DNA of 37,877 bases from Fidelibacterota bacterium (GCA_018400915.1 JAGYLW010000006.1:1-37877), one strand, 5' to 3'. Shown: positions 1 through 10,121, counted from the first letter of the stretch. Notes: generated by a model not told the origin, from the sequence alone. Program-made: numbers and translations.

Positions 1-522
1 TGGGTGGATCCCTCTCCCAATATGCGCAATGTCAACGAGGCGCTGGTCTATCCGGGAATGTGCCTTTTCGAAGGCACCAATTTCAACGAAGGCCGCGGGA
101 CGGAACATCCTTTCGAATGGGTGGGCGCGGCGTACATCGACGGTGAGACCCTGCTGGAGGAACTCCGCAAGCGCGATATCCCGGGGGTGGACCTTGAAAC
201 CGTCACCTTTGTTCCCGTGGATATGCCCGGCTATGCCATGAACCCGAAATTCGAGGGAGAAACCTGCGAAGGGATCGCCATGACCGTAACCGACCCCGCT
301 TCCTTCAAAGCGGTGGAGCTCGGCGTACATATGCTTGACCTCCTCCGCACGCTCTATCCGGAGGAATTCGAGATCCGGGAACGGCGTTTCAACATTACCT
401 GGGGAAATGACGTTGCCTACACCATGCTCATGGACGGACGGGATGCGGAAGCGATCATCGGCAGCTATCAGCAGGAATTGTCACGCTTTCTCAAAATGCG
501 CGAAAAATATCTACTGTATTAG
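1..522 (+). CDS. DUF1343 / NamZ-like (exo-beta-N-acetylmuramidase family) protein, C-terminal part (5' truncated by window)
   Basis: Open frame from the window edge; motif PSPNMRNVNEALVYPGMCLFEGTNFNEGRGTEHPFEWVGA is typical of the DUF1343 family as recalled. Confidence 0.85.
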   Translation, partial: WVDPSPNMRNVNEALVYPGMCLFEGTNFNEGRGTEHPFEWVGAAYIDGETLLEELRKRDIPGVDLETVTFVPVDMPGYAMNPKFEGETCEGIAMTVTDPASFKAVELGVHMLDLLRTLYPEEFEIRERRFNITWGNDVAYTMLMDGRDAEAIIGSYQQELSRFLKMREKYLLY

Positions 523-528
523 GAGCCT

Positions 529-1833
529 ATGAACACTGTTGCCATCGTCGGCCGGCCCAATGTCGGGAAATCCACACTCTATAACCGCTTCCTGCAGGAG
601 CGGCGGGCCATCGTGCACGAAAGCGAAGGCGTCACCCGCGACCGGACGTATGCCGAGGTCGAATGGAGCGGCCGCTATTTCAATATTATCGATACCGGCG
701 GCATCACCATCGATCCCCGCGATACCATTGAAGCCGCCATGCGCGAACAGGCGCTTATTGCCGCGGAAGAGGCGGACCTTCTCCTGCTTGTCGTCGACGT
801 GACCGCCGGGGTCACGCAGATCGACGATTATATCGCCCGCCTGCTGCACCGCAGCGGCAAACCCGTGATCGTGGTCGTCAACAAGGTGGACGATGAGCGT
901 TCCGAACCCGAGGTGCATGTGTTCAACTCCCTGGGATTCGGGCCTCCGGCGGAAGTCAGCGCCATGACCGGCCGTTCAAGCGGCGACCTGCTGGATACCA
1001 TCATTGCGAAACTGCCGCCGGACAGCGGCAGAAAGGGCAAGGAATTCGATATCCGCATCGCCATCCTCGGTATGCCGAATGCCGGGAAATCCACGATCGC
1101 CAATACCTTCCTGGGAAAGAACCGCCACATTGTCACGGAAATCCCGGGCACCACGCGCGACAGCATCCACAGCGAAATGAAATACCGCGGAAGATCGGTG
1201 CAGCTCGTTGACACCGCCGGCCTGCGGAAGAAAAAACGGATCCACGACGATATTGAATTCTACAGCTGGGTACGCACCCGCAACGCCATCCGAAACAGCG
1301 ATGTCTGTATCCTGGTCGCGGACACGGAGAAGGGTTTCGGCAACCAGGACGGACGCATTGTCCAGGAGATCTACGAGCAGCGGAAAGGGCTGGTCCTGGC
1401 GATGAACAAATGGGACCTGATGGAAAAGGAGACCAATACCGCCAGGGATCATACCCGTGAACTGATCTATGCATTTCCCGTCCTTGCGAATACGCCCGTC
1501 ATCTACGTCTCCGCGCTGAAAAAACAGCGCTTGCTCAGGCTGCTTGATGAAGCGATCGCGGTCAATGAAAGGATGCAGCAGCGGATCCCCACTTCCGAGC
1601 TGAATCATTTCTTTCTGGATATCATCCGTCACAATCCTCCGCCTGCCGTGAAAGGCAAGTATATCAGGATCAAATATGTGACCCAGATCCTGGAGAACCC
1701 CCCGCTGATCGGATTCTTCTGCAACGAGCCGAAGCTTGTCATGGACAATTACAGGAAATTCCTCGAGGCCGCTTTCCGCAAACATTACGACTTCCGGGGC
1801 GTACCCCTCCATTTTGTTTTCAAAGCCAAATAA
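529..1833 (+). CDS. der: Ribosome biogenesis GTPase Der (EngA)
   Basis: Two tandem G domains (GRPNVGKST, GMPNAGKST), DTGG and DTAG switch motifs, NKVD/NKWD, C-terminal KH-like region; AGGAG upstream of ATG. Confidence 0.97.
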   Translation: MNTVAIVGRPNVGKSTLYNRFLQERRAIVHESEGVTRDRTYAEVEWSGRYFNIIDTGGITIDPRDTIEAAMREQALIAAEEADLLLLVVDVTAGVTQIDDYIARLLHRSGKPVIVVVNKVDDERSEPEVHVFNSLGFGPPAEVSAMTGRSSGDLLDTIIAKLPPDSGRKGKEFDIRIAILGMPNAGKSTIANTFLGKNRHIVTEIPGTTRDSIHSEMKYRGRSVQLVDTAGLRKKKRIHDDIEFYSWVRTRNAIRNSDVCILVADTEKGFGNQDGRIVQEIYEQRKGLVLAMNKWDLMEKETNTARDHTRELIYAFPVLANTPVIYVSALKKQRLLRLLDEAIAVNERMQQRIPTSELNHFFLDIIRHNPPPAVKGKYIRIKYVTQILENPPLIGFFCNEPKLVMDNYRKFLEAAFRKHYDFRGVPLHFVFKAK

Positions 1834-1952
1834 AGATACATGAGTGCCTGATCTGTGGTTCTCTGAACGCTCACAGGATCGGACCCGACGATTCTCACGG
1901 CATTTGTAGATGATCCGGCCGGAACGGGTTCCCGGGGTATTCCGGAATTTCC

Positions 1953-1985
1953 TTTGATATCCCTGTTTATTGATATATATTTTTG
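1953..1985 (+). promoter_or_regulatory. Putative Bacteroidota-type promoter TTTG-N21-TATTTTTG upstream of the histidine kinase gene
   Basis: TTTG at 1953-1956 and TATTTTTG at 1978-1985, matching TTTG/N19-21/TAnnTTTG; start codon at 2007. Confidence 0.5.
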
Positions 1986-2006
1986 GAATAGAGAGAGATT
2001 TTTAAA

Positions 2007-4166
2007 ATGAGAAAATATTTTATTGCCGTAAGCATATTACTGCTTCTGTGTAATTTCGTTTCGGGGCTGAATACAAGGGACAGCCTGGAATCCGTTGTGC
2101 AGAACAGCACGGGGAAAGTGAAGACCGAGGCCTTGCTGGAGCTGGCGTTCATGACTCGTGTCAATGATTTTCCCCGGTCTCACCGCTATGCTTCCGAGGC
2201 GCTGCTGGAAAGCCGGAGGACCGGCAACCGGGAGCAGGAGGCGAGTGCACTGTATTACCTGGGCATGGCGTATTATTACAACTCACAGATCGATACCGCC
2301 ATGACCTTTTTCAGGCGATCCTGCGTGATGGCCGAAGCCCAGAACAACCACAAGCTGCTGGGAAATATTTATCTTTTGATGGGATCGGCCAATAATATCT
2401 ACTACGGGGATCTGGAAAAAACCTTCGACTATTATAATCAGAGCATCCATCATTTCCTGCTGGCAGAGAATTACCGGGGGCTCGGAGCCGCGTACTCTTC
2501 TCTCTCCAATATCTTCCGCGTCAACGGATCCTATGAAAAATCGCTGGAATTCATTCACCGGGCAAGCAGCAATTACCGCAAAGCGGACTACCGGGAAGGA
2601 GAGGCATGGATCTACTATCTGACGGGCCTCTTGTACAATTCCGTGGGGCTCTATGACGAGTCGGAGGATGCCCTTCAGCGGTCCCTGGACCTCTATCGTG
2701 AGATCTCAGCAGAAAACGGAAATATGACCGGGGTGGCCATCTGCCTGGACCAGCTTGCAACGGTCAGTAAAAAGAAAGGCGAACTGTCAAAGGCAAGACA
2801 GTACAATCACCGGGCGCTTGAACTGCACCGGCAGGGTGACTCCCGGTTCGGGATCTCCACTTCCCTGAAATACCGGGCGGATATTGAATACCGCGACAGG
2901 AATTATCAGTACGCGCTTTTCTGCCTGGACAGTTCCCTGAGCATTAAGAAAAGCACCAATGACCTTATGGGATATGCCAGCGTTTACGAGCTGTACGGCC
3001 TGATCTTTGCGGAAGACGGGCAGTACCGGCGCGCGATCGACAGCCTTGAGCTGGGAATGGAACATGCCCGCAGGAACGATCAGCTCCGGCACATTATGGA
3101 TATCAACGGACATCTTTCCGATATTTATCAGAAACTGGATGATTTTGACAAGGCCTATCATTTTCTGAATGAGCAGAGGAAGACCGCCGATTCCCTTTAC
3201 AGTACCAAGGTCACCCGCAACATGATTCAGCTGGAAACGCTCTACGAAACGGAAAAACGGAAAGAAAGGATCCACAAGCTTGAACAGGAAAAGCGCATCA
3301 CGGAACTGTCCCTGGCCCGTGAAAAGCAATTCCGTTATTTCCTGATCGGGATCCTGGCGCTGTCGCTGATCATCATGGTCCTTTTTGTTTTCTTTTACCG
3401 TGCAAAAAACCGTGCCCATCAGGCCCTGGCCAGAAGCAAGGAGATCTCCGACGAGGCAAATGCGGCAAAGGATAAGTTCTTTTCCATCATCGCACACGAC
3501 CTGCGCAGTCCCTTCAACGGCATACTGGGCATGACCGGAATCCTGAAGGACCGCTATGACGACCTTGATAAAAAGGAAAAGCAAAAAATGCTCGCCGCAC
3601 TTCATGATTCCCTGCATAAATACTATGAACTGCTGAATAACCTCCTGGAGTGGTCCCGTTCCCAGAGCGGCAGGATCGATTTTTCACCGGAAAACCTCCG
3701 GTTTGACAGTGCTCTTCAGGATGTGCTGAAACTTTTGTCCAACAGTGCCGCGCAAAAAAATATGAAGATCATCAATGTTGCCGGATCCCCGACCATACAT
3801 GCGGACAGGAACATGCTCCACGCCATCCTGCGGAATCTGATCTCGAACGCCGTCAAATATTCATATCCCGGCGGCAATATCCGCATCGGCTCGGAAAAGC
3901 AGGAGGACAAGATCATCATATCGGTCTCCGACTCCGGCATCGGCATCCCCGCATCCCGGAAAGACCGTCTTTTTCATATCACAAGCACCTACAGGATCAA
4001 CGGGACTTCCGGGGAAAGCGGAAGCGGCCTGGGGCTGATCATTTGTAAGGAATTCGTGGAAAAACACGGGGGCAGCATCGGGGTGGAGAGCGAACCCGGG
4101 AAGGGATCGACCTTTTATTTCAGCCTTCCCGCCGGAAACAATGCGCTGGGAAAAGACCAGCAGTAA
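2007..4166 (+). CDS. TPR-repeat sensor histidine kinase (signal peptide, TPRs, TM, HisKA, HATPase)
   Basis: N-terminal signal-like hydrophobic stretch, repeated TPR-like motifs, one TM segment ([21 protein letters not shown]), H-box [17 protein letters not shown]-box [11 protein letters not shown] boxes DSGIGIP and [12 protein letters not shown]. Confidence 0.93.
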   Translation: MRKYFIAVSILLLLCNFVSGLNTRDSLESVVQNSTGKVKTEALLELAFMTRVNDFPRSHRYASEALLESRRTGNREQEASALYYLGMAYYYNSQIDTAMTFFRRSCVMAEAQNNHKLLGNIYLLMGSANNIYYGDLEKTFDYYNQSIHHFLLAENYRGLGAAYSSLSNIFRVNGSYEKSLEFIHRASSNYRKADYREGEAWIYYLTGLLYNSVGLYDESEDALQRSLDLYREISAENGNMTGVAICLDQLATVSKKKGELSKARQYNHRALELHRQGDSRFGISTSLKYRADIEYRDRNYQYALFCLDSSLSIKKSTNDLMGYASVYELYGLIFAEDGQYRRAIDSLELGMEHARRNDQLRHIMDINGHLSDIYQKLDDFDKAYHFLNEQRKTADSLYSTKVTRNMIQLETLYETEKRKERIHKLEQEKRITELSLAREKQFRYFLIGILALSLIIMVLFVFFYRAKNRAHQALARSKEISDEANAAKDKFFSIIAHDLRSPFNGILGMTGILKDRYDDLDKKEKQKMLAALHDSLHKYYELLNNLLEWSRSQSGRIDFSPENLRFDSALQDVLKLLSNSAAQKNMKIINVAGSPTIHADRNMLHAILRNLISNAVKYSYPGGNIRIGSEKQEDKIIISVSDSGIGIPASRKDRLFHITSTYRINGTSGESGSGLGLIICKEFVEKHGGSIGVESEPGKGSTFYFSLPAGNNALGKDQQ

Positions 4167-4222
4167 AAAAACCCGGCGATCCTTCCGCACATTCCCCTGC
4201 AGGAGGGCATGACCCCGTATGC

Positions 4223-5041
4223 TTATTTCACTTTGTAATATTTCATGATAATGCTGTCAAAACAGCGTCCCGGCAATATTTTTTTGAGAAAAACGGAGAG
4301 CTTCTGGTCAAAGGCCCCGATGCTGTAACGCAGACGCGGATGTTTCTTCCTGATGATCCTTTCAATGAGCATGGCGACCTTTTTTGGCGGGCGTCCGCCC
4401 TGCTCATCCTTCTCGATCACGGTCCTCGAAGCCTCCAGGGGGTCATTGCCGGACATCGCTTTCACGATCTGACGGCTGGCGGTGAAGCCCGTCCTGAAGT
4501 CACCGGGCTCGATCATGACCACACGGATGTTCCGCGGCGACAATTCCTTGTACAGGGCCTCCGTGAGACCTTCAAGGGCAAATTTCGAGGCACTGTAGAT
4601 GCCCTGGTAAGGAAGACCGATCACCCCGCCGATGGAGCTCATATTGATGATCAGGCCCCTGCCCTGCCTCAGCATCTGCGGCAACACATAATGCAATACG
4701 TTGTAGGCGCCGAAAAAATTGGTGTCGAACTGTGCTTTCACCGTTTCCGGACCGGTGTTTTCAATGGCACCGCCGACACCGTAGCCGGCATTGTTGATCA
4801 GAACGTCGATCCGCCCTTCTTTTTCGATGATCTCTTCAACGGCCATTTTCACGGACAGTTCATCCCTGACATCCGCCTTGAGCATAATGAAATTTTCAGG
4901 CTCCGGGTAGGACTCCGGCCGGCGTGAAGTCCCGTACACAATATGCCCGCAGCGGGCCAGGTGTTCCGCCGTACACTTTCCGATCCCGGAGGAGGTTCCC
5001 GTGATAACAACAACGTTTTTATTCGAATCTTCCATCAGCAT
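4223..5041 (-). CDS. Short-chain dehydrogenase/reductase (classical SDR)
   Basis: TGTSSGIG cofactor motif, NNAGYG, catalytic S...YSASK; 81 nt downstream of the alpha-oxoamine synthase on the same strand. Confidence 0.93.
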   Translation of the reverse strand: MLMEDSNKNVVVITGTSSGIGKCTAEHLARCGHIVYGTSRRPESYPEPENFIMLKADVRDELSVKMAVEEIIEKEGRIDVLINNAGYGVGGAIENTGPETVKAQFDTNFFGAYNVLHYVLPQMLRQGRGLIINMSSIGGVIGLPYQGIYSASKFALEGLTEALYKELSPRNIRVVMIEPGDFRTGFTASRQIVKAMSGNDPLEASRTVIEKDEQGGRPPKKVAMLIERIIRKKHPRLRYSIGAFDQKLSVFLKKILPGRCFDSIIMKYYKVK

Positions 5042-5122
5042 CTTTCTTTGTCTTTATTGAAAGATTAAGACTTTGAGAAATGAGGTATCGCCGCCTGCTT
5101 CCCTCAACAACTCAACGTCCTC

Positions 5123-6403
5123 TTAAATGACTTTCGCCTTCTTTCCCACCTTCTCAAAGGTCTCGAGGCAGAACTCCAGCTGCTCCCGGGTATGTGTGGC
5201 CATATAGCTGGTCCGCAGAAGCCCGCGGCCCGGCGGGGTTGCCGGAGCAATGACCGGATTGGTATAGACGCCGGCATCCATCAGGCTTTTCCAGACCTGG
5301 AAGGTTTTCGTGTCTTTCCCGATGATGATGGGAATAATGGGCGTGACGCTTTCACCGATATTGTAACCGAGGGACCGGAGACCTTCGCGGATGAATTCCG
5401 TGTTTTCCCGGAGCCGCTCCCTGCGTTCCGGTTCGGACCGGATAATCTCCAAAGCCGCCATTACCGAAGCCACATTAGAAGGAGGCAGCGCTGCCGTAAA
5501 GATCATTGCCCGGGTGTGATGCTTGAAATATTCGATCACCATTTTTTCACCCGCAATAAAGCCGCCTACGCATCCCAGGGACTTGCTGAATGTTCCCATG
5601 ATCAGGTCCACGTCCTTCGTGACATCGAAATGCGCGGACGTCCCTTCCCCGTTCGGGCCAAGGACCCCGATGGAATGGGCGTCATCCACCATAAGCCGTG
5701 AAGGGTATTTTCTGGAAAGCGCGACGATCTTATCCAGCTTTGCAATATCGCCCTCCATGCTGAACACGCCGTCGGTGACAATAAAACGCGGCACTTTCGG
5801 ATCGGAAGCCGCAAGCTTTGCTTCAAGGTCCTGCATGTCGTTATGCCGGTATCTCTGCTTCGCGGCTCCGGAAAAACGCACGCCGTCCACGATCGAGGCA
5901 TGATTGTACTGATCGCTGAAGATCATGTCGCCGGGGCCGCATACCGTGCTGATGCTCCCGAGATTGACCCCGAATCCGGTCGAGAATACCAGCGCACTCT
6001 CCATGTGAACGAAATCCGCGAGCCGCGCTTCAAGTTCGTCATGCAGGAGAATATTCCCGTTCAGCAGGCGGCTGCCGGTCAGTCCGGACCCGTATGTTTT
6101 CAGTGCTTTGATACCGGCTTCGATCACCCTGGGGTGGTTGCTGAGACCCAGGTAATTGTTGGAACCCAGCATGATCTTCTGTTCACCGTCAATGGTCACT
6201 TCCGTGGCGTCGGACTTTTCGATCTTCGGATAATAAGGATAGTACCCCATTGCCCGCGCCGTTCCGCTGCGTGTAAAGGCATACATTTTGGTGAAAACAT
6301 CCGGATATTTTCCGAAGTATTCCTTGCGTTTTGCGCGCAGTTTCTGTCTGGCGACATCTTTGAATGCTGTTAACATATTGTTCCTTTTGTCATCGTTCAC
6401 CAC
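5123..6403 (-). CDS. PLP-dependent alpha-oxoamine synthase, probably serine palmitoyltransferase-like
   Basis: GSNNYLGLSNHPRV, YGSGLTGSRLLNG, DGVFSMEGD, DDAHSIGVLG, PLP-lysine motif MGTFSKSLGCVGGF, C-terminal TNPVIAPATPPGRGLLRTSYMATHT. Confidence 0.85.
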   Translation of the reverse strand: MVNDDKRNNMLTAFKDVARQKLRAKRKEYFGKYPDVFTKMYAFTRSGTARAMGYYPYYPKIEKSDATEVTIDGEQKIMLGSNNYLGLSNHPRVIEAGIKALKTYGSGLTGSRLLNGNILLHDELEARLADFVHMESALVFSTGFGVNLGSISTVCGPGDMIFSDQYNHASIVDGVRFSGAAKQRYRHNDMQDLEAKLAASDPKVPRFIVTDGVFSMEGDIAKLDKIVALSRKYPSRLMVDDAHSIGVLGPNGEGTSAHFDVTKDVDLIMGTFSKSLGCVGGFIAGEKMVIEYFKHHTRAMIFTAALPPSNVASVMAALEIIRSEPERRERLRENTEFIREGLRSLGYNIGESVTPIIPIIIGKDTKTFQVWKSLMDAGVYTNPVIAPATPPGRGLLRTSYMATHTREQLEFCLETFEKVGKKAKVI

Positions 6404-6687
6404 GCAAGATCAGAGGTATCCCGCACGGAGCGGTTCTCCGGGACAATACCGTGCTCCCTTTCACCATCCGCACTGAAAACATACCTTCTTCTGACTGCAT
6501 GTAAAGATCCCATCCTGTGTTTTCGCACCCTTAATAGCTCCGGCCCGGCGGGACGGCAAAATAATAATGATCTTTTCAAATATACACAACGCTTTTTTTC
6601 AGCGGAAGGGGAAATCCCTGTTGCGCTTCAACGGAGGGATATTGACGATACCCTCCGCCGGTGATCAGCGAAGCGTTTCACACCGGC

Positions 6688-7374
6688 TCACGCTTGCCGC
6701 TCGCCAGGTTTCAATTTACCTGGACTTCCCGCCGCCTGAGAATTGCGGTCCACGGCCTTAAGCACCTCCCCGGCAATGTCGGGATATAGCTTTTTCATGC
6801 AGTCGGAACAAATACCGTGGGAGATCCTTTCGCCGATCAGTTCCGAAAGGCCTTCGGGAAGATATATCCACTGGTCATCCTCTTTTTTTATTCTGTGACA
6901 CAGACTGCAGACCGTGATAAAGGAATACTTTCCCGCCGCACGGGTTCCCGAACGGTAGATCACCGAAAGCAGTGCATCAATATCCGTACCCCGCTCCGAC
7001 TCTTTCCCGAGATCGATCACGATCCCCCGGATCTTGAGGGGTTTGCCGTTTCCGTCATCCTGCATGATAATACCGCGGTCCATGAACCATAAATAATTTC
7101 CCCGGATGGTCCTGATGCGGTAATCCACCTGATACAGTTTCGTCTCTCCCCGCAGAACGGCCCGCATGGCTTCCATGGTCTTCTCATAGTCTTCAGGATG
7201 CACCCGTTCCGTAAAGGCCCGGAACCCTCTGCCGCGGAAATGATCGGGATGATATCCCAGCAGCACCGCCTTCAGGTCATTGAATTTTACGGTATTCCTG
7301 ACAATGTCCCACTCCCACCAGGCGAACTCCGATTCCCGGAGGACCTTTTCCCAGGCCTCTTTGTACTTATCCAT
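6688..7374 (-). CDS. PAS-domain protein with C-terminal CxxC...CxxC module; no kinase domain
   Basis: PAS/PAC-like WWEWDIVRNTVKFN...HPEDYEKTM...YRIRTIRGNYLWFMDRG; tail VCSLCHRIKKEDDQWIY...ISHGICSDCMKKLYPD. Start chosen at 7374 because of GGAGGCGGCGG immediately upstream. Confidence 0.8.
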   Translation of the reverse strand: MDKYKEAWEKVLRESEFAWWEWDIVRNTVKFNDLKAVLLGYHPDHFRGRGFRAFTERVHPEDYEKTMEAMRAVLRGETKLYQVDYRIRTIRGNYLWFMDRGIIMQDDGNGKPLKIRGIVIDLGKESERGTDIDALLSVIYRSGTRAAGKYSFITVCSLCHRIKKEDDQWIYLPEGLSELIGERISHGICSDCMKKLYPDIAGEVLKAVDRNSQAAGSPGKLKPGERQA

Positions 7375-7448
7375 GCCGCCGCCTCCTTTATGTATTTCCG
7401 TCAGGGAATTTGTACCGTGCACACCCTTTACCGCCGGACTTTTCTCGC

Positions 7449-8132
7449 TTACGTATTTTTATCTTCCCTTTCCTCCCGCTTGATCCTTTTTCCGTCGACA
7501 ATGAGGGAGATCACAAAAAAAACAAAAAGCACCACGGTCAGGAAGATCGCGGCGATATCGAGTATTGTAAAGGTAAAACCTTTGAAAGTATATTGTCCGG
7601 CGCCCAGAAAAAAGATCAGTGTATTGACCAGGATGATAAAAACCCTGATCTCCGTCGGGCCGAACCCGTAAAATGCGATCCTGAACACCCCCCTGACGGC
7701 CGTGTTGATATACACCAGGGTGGACATCAGCAGATATCCTGTCAGGGCAAGCAGGACAAGGTCCAGGCGTGCATAGGGGGAAAGCCCGGCGCCGAGCGTG
7801 ATCAGGACCATGGAGATCGAATCGATCGTATGATCGATAAAAAAGCCGTATTTCGGTTTTTCAATATTCCGGTAACGCGCGAGGGAACCGTCCAGACTGT
7901 CGCCGAACCAGTTGACGAGAAGCCCGAAACTTGACAGCCACAGGTATGCGGCGTTGAAATTTGAAAGATAATAGGCGAGCCCGCTCAGCAAAGCGCCCAG
8001 CAGTCCGACCATCGTAAGCATATCCGGAGTCACGCATTCAGGCAGTATTGTGACCAGCCGGCGAATCAGGGGCTTTTCCATAAAGCTCAGTGAGGTTTTC
8101 GTTTCCCGCGTACTGTTTTTTATGTCGAACAT
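7449..8132 (-). CDS. CDP-alcohol phosphatidyltransferase family membrane protein
   Basis: Motif DGSLARYRNIEKPKYGFFIDHTID fits DGx2ARx9Gx3Dx3D; multiple TM segments; start reassigned to MFDIKN (8132) inside the longer ORF. Confidence 0.85.
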   Translation of the reverse strand: MFDIKNSTRETKTSLSFMEKPLIRRLVTILPECVTPDMLTMVGLLGALLSGLAYYLSNFNAAYLWLSSFGLLVNWFGDSLDGSLARYRNIEKPKYGFFIDHTIDSISMVLITLGAGLSPYARLDLVLLALTGYLLMSTLVYINTAVRGVFRIAFYGFGPTEIRVFIILVNTLIFFLGAGQYTFKGFTFTILDIAAIFLTVVLFVFFVISLIVDGKRIKREEREDKNT

Positions 8133-8256
8133 GGCACTCCCGTTTTTCCTTTCCTGACACATAATTTGGGACATATTCTTCTCATTATCAAGCCGTTTAT
8201 TGCCGGGGCACAAAAAAAGCCCCGTACATCCCTGTGACCGATCATGATCATCCTGC

Positions 8257-8287
8257 TTGTGTTTTGCCGACCTTTTTCGTAAACTTG
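8257..8287 (+). promoter_or_regulatory. Putative Bacteroidota-type promoter TTG-N20-TAAACTTG upstream of the ABC ATPase gene
   Basis: TTG at 8257-8259, TAAACTTG at 8280-8287 (one mismatch to TAnnTTTG); start codon at 8316. Confidence 0.4.
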
Positions 8288-8315
8288 CATTATAAAAATA
8301 TTCAGAGGTGGAAGT

Positions 8316-9206
8316 ATGATCGAAGTACAGCAGCTGACACATATCTATAAAAGCGGGAAAGGCGTCTTTGACCTTGATTTTTCCATCCGGGAAGGCGAGG
8401 TCTTCGGTTATCTCGGTCCCAACGGCGCCGGGAAGACCACCACGATACGGAATATCATGGGGTTTACAAATCCGTACAGCGGCCGTGTGACCATACGCGG
8501 GCTCGATTGCCGCAAACATGCGGCTGAACTGCAGAAGATCATCGGTTACCTGCCGGGGGAGATCGCCTTTTTCGACAATATGAAGGGGCTGGAATTCCTG
8601 AAATTCGTCGGGGACATGCACAATATGAAGGATACGCGGCGGCGGGACCGCCTGATCGAACAGTTCGATCTCGATGTTTCAGGCAGCATACGCAAAATGT
8701 CGAAGGGCATGAAACAGAAGCTCGGGATCATCGCAGCCTTCATGCATGATCCGGAAGTGTATATCCTTGATGAGCCGACCGGCGGCCTGGACCCCTTTAT
8801 GCAAAACGTCTTCATGGATCTGATCAACAAAGAAAAGTCCCGGGGAAAGACCGTGATGATGTCCTCCCATCTTATTGAAGAAGTGCAGCGAAGCTGCGAC
8901 CGCGCAGGGATCATCCGCGAAGGCCGCCTGGCGGCGATCGAGGATATCAACTCGCTGAATGCGATGAAAACCCGTGAATTCATTGTCGCCCTTAAAAGCA
9001 AGGAGGATGCAAAGAAACTCCTGGACTCCCCTCTCGAGACGAAGAAGCTCAATGAAAAAAAGGTCATGGTGCGCGTCGGAAAGCATTTCAATGATTTTAT
9101 CCGGACCCTTTCGGCCCTGGATGTAACGAACCTGGACCTGCGTCAGCGCCTGCTTGAGGATATTTTCATGAACTATTACGGTAAAAAAGGGGATCACAAT
9201 GAATAA
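8316..9206 (+). CDS. ABC transporter ATP-binding protein
   Basis: Walker A GPNGAGKTTT, signature-like MSKGMKQKLG, Walker B VYILDEPTGGLDP, H-loop SSHLIEEV. Confidence 0.96.
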   Translation: MIEVQQLTHIYKSGKGVFDLDFSIREGEVFGYLGPNGAGKTTTIRNIMGFTNPYSGRVTIRGLDCRKHAAELQKIIGYLPGEIAFFDNMKGLEFLKFVGDMHNMKDTRRRDRLIEQFDLDVSGSIRKMSKGMKQKLGIIAAFMHDPEVYILDEPTGGLDPFMQNVFMDLINKEKSRGKTVMMSSHLIEEVQRSCDRAGIIREGRLAAIEDINSLNAMKTREFIVALKSKEDAKKLLDSPLETKKLNEKKVMVRVGKHFNDFIRTLSALDVTNLDLRQRLLEDIFMNYYGKKGDHNE

Positions 9207-9999
9207 GACACTTTTTATGGCTTCGCTGAAAGCAAACTGGAAACTGCTGACGGGGACCTTCCTGATCCTGCTGATGTACCAGAGCGTGATCCTCGGCATG
9301 TATGACCCCGAAAATGTTGAAGCCATGCGGTCCATGGTGGAGGCGCTGCCCGAGTCCCTGAGCGCCGCCTTCGGATATGATGTTCTGGCAGTTGATCTTA
9401 CAAGTCACATCGGGGCATATTTATACGGATTTATTTTTCTTATTTTTCCCCTGGTCTATATGGTTCCCGCCGCCAATAACCTGATCGCAAAGCATGTGGA
9501 CAAGGGATCGATCGTGTATATGCTCGCCACCCCGAACACCCGGAAGACCCTTGCCATCACCCAGGCCGCCTTCATGGCGGGCTCCACCCTGATTCTGTTT
9601 TTATCCGTGATCCTCACAGGTATCGTCATGAGCGAATCCATGTTCCCGGGCGAACTGATATATCGCGATTACATGCTCCTGAACCTGGTGACCGTCGCTG
9701 TGCATCTTGTCCTTGGCGGGATCGCTTTCCTTGCATCGAGCATCTTCAGCGAATCCCGTCACTCGGTCGCTGTCGGACTGGGATTTCCCCTGGCTTTTCT
9801 TTTATTCAAAATGCTCTCCGATACCGGTGACAAACTGGAACCTCTGAAATACGCCTCGCTCTTTTCCCTTATCGATGTGTACAGGATCTTTGACGACACC
9901 TCCTACGCCCTCACTTCCTCCGCCCTCCTGATCCTTGCCGCCTTTTTCTGCTTTGCCGCCGCCGTTTACATTTTTGACAAACGCAGCCTGAATGTCTGA
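9199..9999 (+). CDS. ABC-2 type transporter permease
   Basis: About six hydrophobic segments; start overlaps the end of the ATPase gene by 8 nt. Confidence 0.88.
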   Translation: MNKTLFMASLKANWKLLTGTFLILLMYQSVILGMYDPENVEAMRSMVEALPESLSAAFGYDVLAVDLTSHIGAYLYGFIFLIFPLVYMVPAANNLIAKHVDKGSIVYMLATPNTRKTLAITQAAFMAGSTLILFLSVILTGIVMSESMFPGELIYRDYMLLNLVTVAVHLVLGGIAFLASSIFSESRHSVAVGLGFPLAFLLFKMLSDTGDKLEPLKYASLFSLIDVYRIFDDTSYALTSSALLILAAFFCFAAAVYIFDKRSLNV

Positions 10000-10070
10000 G
10001 CCGGGGATCAGCGCAGACACGCCGGGCAGAACGTCTGGTTGATAAATACCGGTGCCGCATTCCCCCTTTC

Positions 10071-10121
10071 CGCTCCCTGCTTTTCGCTCCCTGCTTTTCG
10101 CTTCCTGCTTTTCGCTTCCGG
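10071..10121. repeat. 14-bp tandem repeat, about 3.6 copies (cgctccctgctttt)
   Basis: cgctccctgctttt at 10071-10084 and 10085-10098, cgcttcctgctttt at 10099-10112, then cgcttccgg. Confidence 0.9.

Noticed and set aside
6397-6579. 60-aa minus-strand ORF upstream of the SPT-like gene
   Set aside because: Overlaps the start region of the SPT-like gene and has no recognisable motif; probably non-coding upstream region.
8204-8224. Short hairpin cggggc-acaaaaaaa-gccccg as a terminator
   Set aside because: The A-rich stretch is in the loop and there is no T run after the stem on either strand, so not a convincing intrinsic terminator.
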